NCBI GenBank assembly: GCA_964492065.1 | Contig: CAZBHH010000006.1 | Coordinates: 71,159 to 135,158 of the forward strand | DNA length: 64,000 nt | Source of the DNA: JADKAC01 sp964492065 | GTDB taxonomy: Bacteria; Bacteroidota; Bacteroidia; Chitinophagales; BACL12 | Reading direction: 5' to 3' | Shown: positions 54,555-63,012 of the stretch, one piece after another | How the letters are laid out: the number at the start of each line of letters is the position of its first letter | How positions within the stretch are numbered: the stretch's first letter is position 1 | The notes under the pieces: generated by a model | Databases searched by the model: none | What the model was told of the DNA's origin: nothing | What the model saw: only the letters and a program-made list of their open reading frames with translations | Made by a program: the position numbers and the translations under genes

Positions 54555-56261
54555 ATGCTGCAGAAAAGATGGATGGTAAATCAAACAGATGCTGCAGCGG
54601 TAAACCAATTGCAGGCGCAACTGGGAATTCACCCCATACTGTGTAAACTATTGGTACAACGGGGTATTGACACTTATGATAAGGCAAAATCATTTTTTCG
54701 CCCCGAATTGAAAGACCTCCACGACCCGTTTTCGATGTTGAATATGGAGAAAGCCGTTCAGCGCATCGAACGTGCCGTGACCGACAATGAAAAAATTCTG
54801 GTGTATGGCGACTACGATGTGGACGGCACAACGGCAGTGGCACTGATAGTAACTTTCCTGAAATCGTTTTACGCTAATGTGGATTTCTATATTCCTGACC
54901 GCTATACCGAAGGCTATGGCATTTCTTTTAAGGGCATCAACTATGCAAAAGCACATAACTGCTCACTTGTAATTGCCCTGGATTGCGGTATTAAAGCAAA
55001 TGAAAAAATGGATTATGCCGGTGCGCTTGCTATAGACTTTATTATTTGCGACCATCATTTGCCAGGTGAAAAAATTCCCGCTGCCTTTGCCGTTCTCGAT
55101 CCGCATCAGCCCGGGTGTAATTACCCCTGTAAGGAATTGAGCGGTTGCGGAATCGGTTTCAAACTCGCACAGGCATACGCCTCCGTCCATGGCATCCCGG
55201 AGTCCGAGGTGTTTCACTTACTCGATCTGGTTGTAATCAGTATCGCTTCCGATATTGTCCCTATAATAGGCGAGAACCGCACCATGGCTTACTACGGCAT
55301 CGAAAAATTAAATACAAATCCACGGCCGGGCATTAAAGCGCTGATGCAGGTGAGCGGCATTGCAGCCCCTGTTTCGGTAACGGATATCGTATTTGGCCTC
55401 GGACCCCGCATTAATGCCGCCGGCAGGCTGGACGATGCGAAAGAGGCTGTGCGCATGTTGCTGGCAACCGAAGTATCAGATGCCCGGGTAGATGCCGACG
55501 GGCTGCAGGAACACAATAACAACCGCAAAGAAATCGACAAACAAATTACTGCCGAAGTGCTGGCGATGCTGGAAGCCGACCCGGCAACTCCGGGAAAGAA
55601 ATCGACGGTTCTATTCAGTGACACCTGGCATAAGGGCATCGTTGGTATAGTGGCCTCCCGTGTCATGGAGCACTATTACCGCCCTACCATCTTACTGACG
55701 CAATCCAATGGCCTGCTGACAGGCTCTGCCCGCTCCGTTAAAGGATTCGACCTTTACGAGGCTATCAGCGCATGCGGGGATTTGCTGGAGCAATACGGTG
55801 GTCACATGTTTGCGGCAGGCATTACTTTAAAACCCGAAAACCTGGAACCGTTTCAATTGAAATTTGAACAGGTGGTCAGCGAGCGGATTTTACCCGGGCA
55901 GTTAATTCCGGAAATCTTAATCGATGCCGAAATTAATTTCAGCGATATTACTCCGGGTTTTTATAAAATTCTCAAGCAATTTGCACCCTTTGGACCTGGC
56001 AATATGCACCCCGTTTTTTCTACCGCCAACGTAATGAGCAACGACCGCACCAGGACTGTTGGCAACGGTCATTTAAAATTGACTGTTCAGGACTCAAAAA
56101 AAATTGTGGCAGACGCCATAGCCTGGAACATGGGTCACCTGTATGAACGAGTTTTAAAAAGAAATTCTTTTAATATTTGTTATACCATTGAGGAAAATGT
56201 CTATAATAATTTGACAACACTGCAATTAAATATCAGAGATATAAACTTCAACAACGCATGA
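54555..56261 (+). CDS. recJ: Single-stranded-DNA-specific exonuclease RecJ
   Basis: The 568-residue protein has the DHH motifs of RecJ: LVYGDYDVDGTTAV near residue 80, VIALDCGIKAN near 140, FIICDHHLPGE near 162 and a DHHA1 domain with GSARSVKGFDLYEA near 395 and YGGHMFAAG near 416. A C-terminal OB-fold follows. It degrades single-stranded DNA 5' to 3' in recombination and mismatch repair. lptB starts 1 nt after its stop, so the two are probably co-transcribed. Confidence 0.95.
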   Translation: MLQKRWMVNQTDAAAVNQLQAQLGIHPILCKLLVQRGIDTYDKAKSFFRPELKDLHDPFSMLNMEKAVQRIERAVTDNEKILVYGDYDVDGTTAVALIVTFLKSFYANVDFYIPDRYTEGYGISFKGINYAKAHNCSLVIALDCGIKANEKMDYAGALAIDFIICDHHLPGEKIPAAFAVLDPHQPGCNYPCKELSGCGIGFKLAQAYASVHGIPESEVFHLLDLVVISIASDIVPIIGENRTMAYYGIEKLNTNPRPGIKALMQVSGIAAPVSVTDIVFGLGPRINAAGRLDDAKEAVRMLLATEVSDARVDADGLQEHNNNRKEIDKQITAEVLAMLEADPATPGKKSTVLFSDTWHKGIVGIVASRVMEHYYRPTILLTQSNGLLTGSARSVKGFDLYEAISACGDLLEQYGGHMFAAGITLKPENLEPFQLKFEQVVSERILPGQLIPEILIDAEINFSDITPGFYKILKQFAPFGPGNMHPVFSTANVMSNDRTRTVGNGHLKLTVQDSKKIVADAIAWNMGHLYERVLKRNSFNICYTIEENVYNNLTTLQLNIRDINFNNA

Positions 56262-56262
56262 T

Positions 56263-57009
56263 ATGATATTACGAGCCGAACATCTGGTGAAGCGATATAA
56301 AACCCGGGTTGTGGTTAACGATGTTTCCCTTCAGGTTGAACAAGGAGAAATCGTAGGGCTTCTCGGACCCAACGGCGCCGGCAAAACGACGACATTCTAC
56401 ATGATGGTGGGATTGATAAAAGCTGCAGGCGGCAATGTTTTTCTCGACGATATCAATATTACCCGCCTGCCTATGTACAAGCGTGCGCACCTCGGAATCG
56501 GTTACCTGCCCCAGGAAGCATCGGTTTTCAGAAAAATGTCGGTTGAAAATAATATCGCCGCCGTACTGGAAATGACTAAGCTCAGCAAAAAAGAACAAAA
56601 GCAAAAACTGGAAGAGCTCCTCAGTGAATTCGGCCTGAACCATGTGCGCAAAAGCAATGGCGATGTATTGTCCGGCGGCGAGAGAAGAAGAACGGAAATT
56701 GCAAGGGCTTTAGCTACCGATCCGAAATTCATATTGCTGGACGAACCGTTTGCCGGTATTGACCCCATTGCGGTGGAAGACATACAGAAAATTGTCGAAA
56801 CACTGAAATATAAAAATATCGGAGTGCTTATCACCGACCACAATGTGCAGGAAACACTCTCCATCACTGACCATTCCTATTTATTATTCGACGGCAAGAT
56901 ATTGATAAAAGGTACTGCTGAAGAATTGGCCGCCGATCCGCAAGTGCGCAAGGTATATCTCGGCCAGAATTTTGAATTGCGAAAAAAAGTTGTAAAAACT
57001 TCAGAATAA
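56263..57009 (+). CDS. lptB: LPS export ABC transporter ATPase LptB
   Basis: The 248-residue ATPase has Walker A LLGPNGAGKTTTFYMMVGL near residue 33, the Q-loop in LPQEASVF, the signature LSGGERRRTEIARALA near 137 and Walker B FILLDEPFAGIDP near 160. The sequence TDHNVQETLSITDHSYLL near 190 is characteristic of LptB. With LptFG it drives lipopolysaccharide extraction. It follows recJ directly. Confidence 0.95.
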   Translation: MILRAEHLVKRYKTRVVVNDVSLQVEQGEIVGLLGPNGAGKTTTFYMMVGLIKAAGGNVFLDDINITRLPMYKRAHLGIGYLPQEASVFRKMSVENNIAAVLEMTKLSKKEQKQKLEELLSEFGLNHVRKSNGDVLSGGERRRTEIARALATDPKFILLDEPFAGIDPIAVEDIQKIVETLKYKNIGVLITDHNVQETLSITDHSYLLFDGKILIKGTAEELAADPQVRKVYLGQNFELRKKVVKTSE

Positions 57010-57054
57010 GTAGTTACAGAAATACAACTGCGAATATCCAAAGTGGTTTTGCAA

Positions 57055-57630
57055 TTATTTTCCCCCGGGAATAAAATCATAAAATAAACTCACGACAATC
57101 GGAAACTGATCATCTCCACCTGTTAATGATGGTTGGGAAATTGGAATATTCCCTCTTATTTCCAATGTAAACCACGATGGCTTCCATCGAATTGAAGAAG
57201 TAATTGCAGAATATCCTCCGGAAGACTCAAATCGCTTGGATGGTATCCCGTAATACCCGTCGCCGGTTGAAATCCAACCATAACCAATTGAAAAATCGAA
57301 TTGTTTTTCTTGTTTATACCTCCAGGAATATATTGCGTCTGCATAAGTATTCATCTGCAATGCAAGTAACGTTAAACTTGGTGAGTAATAGCTGCCGCTA
57401 TTAGTGGTTACGATCACTCTTCCAAAGTCAGGAATGATATCATTACGCAAAGCAATACTGTATTTTCCATCGGGTTTTCCAATTCTTAACCCAAGCACAA
57501 TTCCCCCGTTATTGTCAACGGGTATGTAAGTTGCACCCAGTTGCATAAACAGCCTGGTGGATACATCCAATTCCTGAGTATACACTTTTTGGACTGAAAA
57601 TATTAGTAAGAAATAAAATACATATTTCAT
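57055..57630 (-). CDS. Putative outer-membrane beta-barrel-like exported protein
   Basis: From the ATG at 57630 the precursor has 191 residues with signal peptide MKYVFYFLLIFSVQKVYTQ. The mature part is rich in aromatic beta strands (FDFSIGYGWIST, SWFTLEIRGNIP, FPIVVSLFYDF) and fits a small outer-membrane barrel, possibly a lipid A deacylase/OmpW-like shape. No family is firmly recognised. An upstream open frame to 57810 includes a second hydrophobic leader after a direct repeat, so the start is uncertain. Confidence 0.6.
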   Translation of the reverse strand: MKYVFYFLLIFSVQKVYTQELDVSTRLFMQLGATYIPVDNNGGIVLGLRIGKPDGKYSIALRNDIIPDFGRVIVTTNSGSYYSPSLTLLALQMNTYADAIYSWRYKQEKQFDFSIGYGWISTGDGYYGIPSKRFESSGGYSAITSSIRWKPSWFTLEIRGNIPISQPSLTGGDDQFPIVVSLFYDFIPGGK

Positions 57631-58054
57631 AAAACTTGTTTTAAAGATGCACCTGAATGTCCTCAACCCCCTTAGAATAAAAGGTCTGCCGGGCTGTATC
57701 GGAATAATCCAAAAAAACTTTTTGGTACCACGCATTGCTATTGCAAGAAAAAAGTGAAATACAAAGTGAAAACAAGCTAAAAACATTACTAAAACTTGTT
57801 TTAACCACAAATTATTCGGACGGGGGGGGGGATGCTTTCATAATTCTTATTTTAAAAATAATAATTTTTGACAAAACAAAAAAGTCTTGATACTTTTATT
57901 TAAGTAGTTATACTAATGGACAGTTTTTACCGGAGTTTAATATGATTTTTTGGACATATAAAATTTAGGAGTAAATCGCAGGATTATTTACAATATACAC
58001 TTAATGTTATAATCCCTGCTTTCCTGTAATTTTGTTTCACCACAAACGCTGCAT
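57631..58054. other. Intergenic region with direct repeats and a ten-G tract
   Basis: The stretch between the barrel-like gene and the GH3 gene holds two copies of AAAACTTGTTTTAA (57631-57644 and 57791-57804), a run of ten G (57822-57831) and AT-rich sequence. The frame of the minus-strand gene stays open across 57631-57810 but its codons look unlike the mature domain. The GH3 promoter box is at 58027-58034. Confidence 0.5.
58027..58034 (+). promoter_or_regulatory. -7 promoter box for the GH3-family gene
   Basis: TAATTTTG matches TAnnTTTG, 20 nt upstream of the TTG start at 58055. It supports use of that TTG. Confidence 0.5.
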
Positions 58055-59566
58055 TTGAACCTGCTTCACAATATCGCCAGTTGGTATTTTACCCGGGAGG
58101 TTGCCCGCATTCAATCTGTTGCTGACAACCCCTTAGATGCGCAGGAGCGCATGTTCAACTACCTGGTGCAGACAGCAAAGGACACCCGGTGGGGTAGGCA
58201 ATTTGACTACGCCTCGGTGAGAACATTTGCCGATTACCAGAATCGCTTCCCCGTACAGGATTACGAATTCTTCAAGACTGAAATCGAAGAAATCATGCGG
58301 GGCGAAGAGAATGTGTTGTGGCCAGGCGTCACCTCCTGGTTTGCAAAATCATCGGGTACTACAAGCGATAAAAGTAAGTTTATACCCGTTACAAAAGTCT
58401 CGCTCGACGATTGCCACTACAAAGGCGGTCGGGATTTGTTAGCGATATATTTGAACAACCATCCAGAGTCAAAACTGTTCACCGGCAAGGGGCTGGTGAT
58501 GGGCGGCAGCCATCAGGTAAATCAGTTAAATGAGTTTTCCAGATACGGCGACGTGAGCGCCGTGATGATGCAGAATATGCCCATATTCGCCCAGATTGTC
58601 AAGACGCCAAATCTCTCCATTGCACTCATGAGTGAATGGGAAGAGAAAATAGAAAAGATGGCCCAATACACGGTCAGGCAAAATGTAACGCATATTGCCG
58701 GCGTACCCACCTGGACGGTAGTGCTTATCCGCCGGTTATTTGAAATGACGGGCAAGAGCAATCTGCGCCATATCTGGCCTAACCTCGAATTGTACATACA
58801 CGGCGGTGTGAGTTTTAAACCCTACCGGGAGCAGTTCCATCAATTAATACAAGGTGAGGACATGAACTATTTAGAAACTTACAACGCCTCCGAAGGATTC
58901 TTTGCATTCCAGGACAGATTACATGCCGACGACATGTTATTGTTGCCCGACAACGGTATTTTCTATGAATTTATTCCCGTTGAGGAATTCAATAAAGAGT
59001 ACCCCAACACCCTGTCTTTGGCAGAGGTTGAGGCAGGTAAAAATTACGGTCTGGTTATTTCCACCAATGCCGGCTTGTGGAGGTATAAAGTCGGGGACAC
59101 CATCCGCTTTACTTCCACCAGACCCTATCGCATTCAGGTAAGCGGGCGCATCAAACACTTTATTAATGCATTTGGCGAAGAGGTGATAGTTGACAATTCC
59201 GACGAAGCCATTCACCGGGCCTGCCAGGCCACCGGCGCCATTATTAAGGATTATACCGCAGCGCCCATTTATTTCTCCGGCGGCGGCAAAGGCGGCCATG
59301 AATGGGTAATCGAATTTGAAAAACAGCCCGACGACCTGAAGGCTTTTGTCGGTGTTTTGGATGCAACGCTCCAGGCTATTAACTCAGATTACGAGGCAAA
59401 GCGCTATAAAAATATCGCCCTCGAAATGCCGGTGGTACACGTAGCCCCGGAGGGCACTTTCTACAACTGGCTCAAATCAAAAGGCAAACTCGGCGGACAG
59501 CATAAAGTGCCCCGGCTCAGCAATGACAGAAATTATATCGAAGAAATAATAGCCATGCTGCCTTAA
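58055..59566 (+). CDS. GH3 auxin-responsive-promoter family acyl-adenylating protein
   Basis: The 503-residue protein is a bacterial GH3 (adenylating) family member. ATP-site motifs are SWFAKSSGTTSDKSKFIPV near residue 95, a YNASEGFF loop near 275 and the GLWRYKVGDTIRFTS segment near 345; the C-terminal SGRIKHFINAFGEEV lies near 365. Plant relatives conjugate amino acids to hormones; bacterial substrates are mostly unknown. The start is TTG at 58055: no ATG occurs until 58153, which would remove conserved IASWYFTRE residues. It stands alone upstream of korA. Confidence 0.88.
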   Translation: MNLLHNIASWYFTREVARIQSVADNPLDAQERMFNYLVQTAKDTRWGRQFDYASVRTFADYQNRFPVQDYEFFKTEIEEIMRGEENVLWPGVTSWFAKSSGTTSDKSKFIPVTKVSLDDCHYKGGRDLLAIYLNNHPESKLFTGKGLVMGGSHQVNQLNEFSRYGDVSAVMMQNMPIFAQIVKTPNLSIALMSEWEEKIEKMAQYTVRQNVTHIAGVPTWTVVLIRRLFEMTGKSNLRHIWPNLELYIHGGVSFKPYREQFHQLIQGEDMNYLETYNASEGFFAFQDRLHADDMLLLPDNGIFYEFIPVEEFNKEYPNTLSLAEVEAGKNYGLVISTNAGLWRYKVGDTIRFTSTRPYRIQVSGRIKHFINAFGEEVIVDNSDEAIHRACQATGAIIKDYTAAPIYFSGGGKGGHEWVIEFEKQPDDLKAFVGVLDATLQAINSDYEAKRYKNIALEMPVVHVAPEGTFYNWLKSKGKLGGQHKVPRLSNDRNYIEEIIAMLP

Positions 59567-59686
59567 TGAATTATTTCCGGCACACATAGTTTATAAGATG
59601 TAGAAAACGATAATATCTGTCATAAAACATACAATGTTTTTCTGCTAATTTTCGCCTCATTATTTAAAATATAATTTTTAAGGGCT

Positions 59687-61528
59687 ATGCCTGATGATAT
59701 TAAAGAACTGGAGCATGTAGTAATAAAATTTGCCGGCGACAGCGGTGACGGTATGCAACTCACCGGGGGGCAGTTTACTACCAATACGGCGCTGTTAGGT
59801 GCCGACCTGCAGACATTTCCTGACTTTCCTGCCGAGATACGAGCGCCGGCCGGTACTCTTCCCGGCGTTTCGGGTTTTCAATTGCATTTCGGCAGCCGCA
59901 AAATATTTACTCCGGGGGATCAATGCGATGTTCTGGTCGCAATGAATGCCGCCGCATTGAAAGTGAATATAAAAGCATTACAACCCGGGGCTACTATCAT
60001 CGTAAATACCGATGGCTTCGACACCAAGAATCTGCGACTGGCCGAATATGGGGAAAATCCCCTCGAAGATCATACGTTAGATAACTTCCGGTTAATTAAA
60101 ATCGATGTCACCAAACTCACCAGGGAGGCATTGAAAGATATACCCTTGGGCACGAAAGAAAAAGACCGATGCAAAAATATGTTTGTACTCGGTTTTCTGT
60201 ACTACATGTACAGCCGGAGCCTGGAGAGCACGATCCGCTTCCTGGAGCTGAAATTCAAAGGGAAATCGGATGTGCTGGAGGCCAATAAAATTGCATTGAA
60301 TGCCGGATTCAGCTATGCGGACACTACCGAAGTGTTTACTTCCCGGTACCGGGTAGCGGCGGCGCCGATGGAAAAGGGCGTCTATCGCAGTATTATGGGC
60401 AATGAGGCCGTTGCAATGGGACTGATTGCGGCCTCCAAAAAATCTCAATTACCGATTTTCCTCGGCTCCTATCCGATTACACCTGCCTCGGATATCCTGC
60501 ATCACCTTTCCAGATATAAAAATTTTGGGGTGCGCTCGTTCCAGGCGGAAGACGAAATTGCAGCCATCAGTGCGGCGATTGGCGCTTCCTTTGGCGGCCA
60601 CCTGGCAGTTACCACTACCTCCGGGCCGGGTATGGCGCTGAAAGGCGAAGCGATGGGCCTGGCAGTAATGTTGGAACTGCCGCTGGTGATCGTAAACATT
60701 CAACGAGCGGGTCCCAGCACCGGACTGCCTACTAAGACGGAGCAAGCAGATTTATTACAGGCGCTCTATGGCAGAAACGGCGAATGCCCCATGCCGGTGC
60801 TCGCAGCTAAAACGCCGAGCGATGCGTTTTTTGCCGCCTTTGAAGCGTGCCGCATTGCTTTACAACACATGACACCGGTTATTTTGCTGAGCGATGGATA
60901 TATTGCCAATGGCGCCGAACCCTGGAAGTTTCCAAAAGCGGCAGACTTGCCTGAGTTGCCGGTTGCTTTTGCCACGGCGATTACAAATGGAGAAACTTTT
61001 TACCCCTACGAGCGCAATGAAAAACTCGCCAGGCCTTGGGCTATTCCGGGTACAACCGGTTTAGAACACCGCATCGGTGGCCTGGAAAAATCAAATAAAA
61101 CTGGCAACATATCCTACGATCCCGACAATCATCAATTTATGGTGAAACTCCGCGAGGAAAAAGTTGAGCGCATTGCACAATATTTACCCGACCAGCAAAT
61201 CGACCTGGGCGCAGCAAAGGGAAAATTACTCGTGCTGGGCTGGGGTTCTACGTTTGGCGCCATCCAAAGTGCGGTAAGCGATTTATTAAACGACGGATAT
61301 GCGGTAAGCCATGTGCACCTGCGACATATCAAGCCCTTTCCAAAAAACCTGGGAGAAATATTGTTCAATTTTGAGAAAGTACTGATCCCGGAAATTAATA
61401 ACGGTCAACTGGTAAAGGTGATCCGGGACAAATATATGGTTCCCGCCATTCCGTTTAATAAAATCAAGGGCGTGCCAATTACCAGTGCCGAATTAAAAGA
61501 AATAATAGTAAAAGAACTGGCTGAATAA
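59687..61528 (+). CDS. korA: 2-oxoglutarate:ferredoxin oxidoreductase subunit alpha (fused gamma-alpha)
   Basis: The 613-residue protein fuses the gamma domain (about 10-190, KFAGDSGDGMQLTGGQF) to the alpha pyrimidine domain (from about 255, GSYPITPASDILHHL). FQAEDEIAAISAAIGASF and TTTSGPGMALKGEA near 285-320 and a C-terminal transketolase-like domain complete it. With KorB it oxidatively decarboxylates 2-oxoglutarate with CoA and ferredoxin; related enzymes can run reductively. korB follows after 18 nt. Confidence 0.93.
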   Translation: MPDDIKELEHVVIKFAGDSGDGMQLTGGQFTTNTALLGADLQTFPDFPAEIRAPAGTLPGVSGFQLHFGSRKIFTPGDQCDVLVAMNAAALKVNIKALQPGATIIVNTDGFDTKNLRLAEYGENPLEDHTLDNFRLIKIDVTKLTREALKDIPLGTKEKDRCKNMFVLGFLYYMYSRSLESTIRFLELKFKGKSDVLEANKIALNAGFSYADTTEVFTSRYRVAAAPMEKGVYRSIMGNEAVAMGLIAASKKSQLPIFLGSYPITPASDILHHLSRYKNFGVRSFQAEDEIAAISAAIGASFGGHLAVTTTSGPGMALKGEAMGLAVMLELPLVIVNIQRAGPSTGLPTKTEQADLLQALYGRNGECPMPVLAAKTPSDAFFAAFEACRIALQHMTPVILLSDGYIANGAEPWKFPKAADLPELPVAFATAITNGETFYPYERNEKLARPWAIPGTTGLEHRIGGLEKSNKTGNISYDPDNHQFMVKLREEKVERIAQYLPDQQIDLGAAKGKLLVLGWGSTFGAIQSAVSDLLNDGYAVSHVHLRHIKPFPKNLGEILFNFEKVLIPEINNGQLVKVIRDKYMVPAIPFNKIKGVPITSAELKEIIVKELAE

Positions 61529-61546
61529 GCCCATAAAACAGAAGAA

Positions 61547-62569
61547 ATGAGTGAAGTGCCTCAGTTAACAGCAAAAGATTTTGCAACAGACCAGGAAGTG
61601 CGCTGGTGCCCCGGATGTGGCGATTATTCCATACTTAAACAAGTGCATACCATACTCCCCAAACTGGGGTTGCCGCGGGAAGATATTGTGGTAATATCGG
61701 GTATTGGATGCTCATCGCGGTTTCCGTATTATACAAATACATTTGGCATGCACAGCATTCACGGCCGGGCAACGGCCATTGCCAGTGGTTTAAAAGCTTC
61801 ACGTCCCGAACTTAGTGTCTGGATAATTACCGGCGATGGAGACGGCCTTTCCATCGGCGGGAATCACATGATTCATATTTTAAGAAGAAACTTCAACGTA
61901 AATATCCTATTGTTCAATAATGAAATTTACGGATTGACGAAAGGGCAATACTCACCTACCTCACCGCTCGGCAAGGTGGCGAAGAGTACACCTATGGGGT
62001 CTATCGATCATCCGTTTAATCCGGCAGCTTTAGCATTAGGCGCCGATGCGACTTTTGTCGCCCGCAGTATGGACCGTGATCCGGTGCATTTACAGGAAAC
62101 ACTGCTGCGCTCTTACCATCATATGGGCGCTTCATTCCTTGAAATTTATCAAAACTGCAACATTTTTAACGACGGCGCTTTTGAAGCCTTTACGGAAAAA
62201 GGCACTAAGAAGATAAATGATTTGTTTGTGCGTGACGGCGAGCCGCTGGTCTTTGGTGAAAATGACGATCTCGGATTAAAACTCGATGGGTTTACACCGG
62301 TTATCATTAAGTTCAGCGATGGGTATTCCAAAGATGATTGCTGGATACACGATGAAAAAGATATTTATAAGGCTCAAATACTTGCCCGCATTCACGACAA
62401 TCCATCCATTGAGAATCACCTGCCCAGGCCTTTTGGCGTATTTTATTCGGCAGAAAGAGCTACTTATGAATATATGCTCAATCAACAACTCAATCTCTCC
62501 ATTGAAAAATATGGAGACGGCGATTTGGATGCATTGATCAAGGGCAATGAAACCTGGGAAATAAAATAA
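61547..62569 (+). CDS. korB: 2-oxoglutarate:ferredoxin oxidoreductase subunit beta
   Basis: The 340-residue beta subunit has the TPP and [4Fe-4S] motifs: WCPGCGDYSIL near residue 21, GIGCSSRFPYY near 55, TGDGDGLSIGGNHMIHILRRN near 97 and NNEIYGLTKGQYSPTS near 128. It pairs with KorA. Together they provide a second, ferredoxin-linked route from 2-oxoglutarate to succinyl-CoA besides sucAB in this window. It ends before a 440-bp gap. Confidence 0.94.
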   Translation: MSEVPQLTAKDFATDQEVRWCPGCGDYSILKQVHTILPKLGLPREDIVVISGIGCSSRFPYYTNTFGMHSIHGRATAIASGLKASRPELSVWIITGDGDGLSIGGNHMIHILRRNFNVNILLFNNEIYGLTKGQYSPTSPLGKVAKSTPMGSIDHPFNPAALALGADATFVARSMDRDPVHLQETLLRSYHHMGASFLEIYQNCNIFNDGAFEAFTEKGTKKINDLFVRDGEPLVFGENDDLGLKLDGFTPVIIKFSDGYSKDDCWIHDEKDIYKAQILARIHDNPSIENHLPRPFGVFYSAERATYEYMLNQQLNLSIEKYGDGDLDALIKGNETWEIK

Positions 62570-62769
62570 CGCATTGTTGTAAATCCCCGTTTCCCGGATT
62601 TATTCTCAGTACATAATAGCCTTTGAAAATCGACAAAACCGGTTTTCAATCAAGAGAATTGGTTCATTTTGCCGAATATATTTATTTGTAAAAGACACAT
62701 CACAGAGGCGTTTTAAATATTCGAGTCATTGAAACTCCCGATTACCACAAATTGCCGCTGAACAATCTT

Positions 62770-62860
62770 GACAGGCCTTCAGCCTCAGCTATAAAACAAA
62801 GAAGAAGTTATAATTCGGTTACTCAATAACTTCGGCTGTTTATAATTAATACAGCCTGTC
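62770..62860. repeat. Nested imperfect hairpin (possible structured RNA or remnant)
   Basis: Three inverted-repeat pairs nest in order: GACAGGC/GCCTGTC (62770-62776, 62854-62860), TATAAAACA/TGTTTATA (62790-62798, 62837-62844, one bulge) and GAAGTTAT/ATAACTTC (62804-62811, 62826-62833). Together they could fold into one arm with a 14-nt loop. There is no coding potential and no known family was recognised. Confidence 0.4.
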
Positions 62861-62949
62861 TAAGCATCCTGAATATTTTCAGGGCAGAATTTACTTAGAA
62901 GAATAACTGTGGATTACATCCACAAATCAATACAGGAGTTCACCGGGAT

Positions 62950-62985
62950 AAAAAACAAAACCGCTGTCTTGCGACAGCGGTTTTG
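62950..62985 (-). terminator. Terminator of the Ig-like adhesin gene
   Basis: A 13-bp perfect stem (CAAAACCGCTGTC 62956-62968, GACAGCGGTTTTG 62973-62985, loop TTGC) is followed on the minus strand by a T-run. It lies 27 nt past the adhesin stop codon. Confidence 0.88.
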
Positions 62986-63012
62986 ATAGGACAATGTCTG
63001 TTTTCAGAAGCG

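Larger units (their letters stand above)
62570..63012. other. Gap after korB with a nested hairpin and a terminator
   Basis: No gene is evident in these 443 bases. They contain a 91-nt nested inverted-repeat structure (62770-62860) and the minus-strand terminator (62950-62985) of the adhesin gene. No tRNA-like pattern was seen. Confidence 0.5.
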
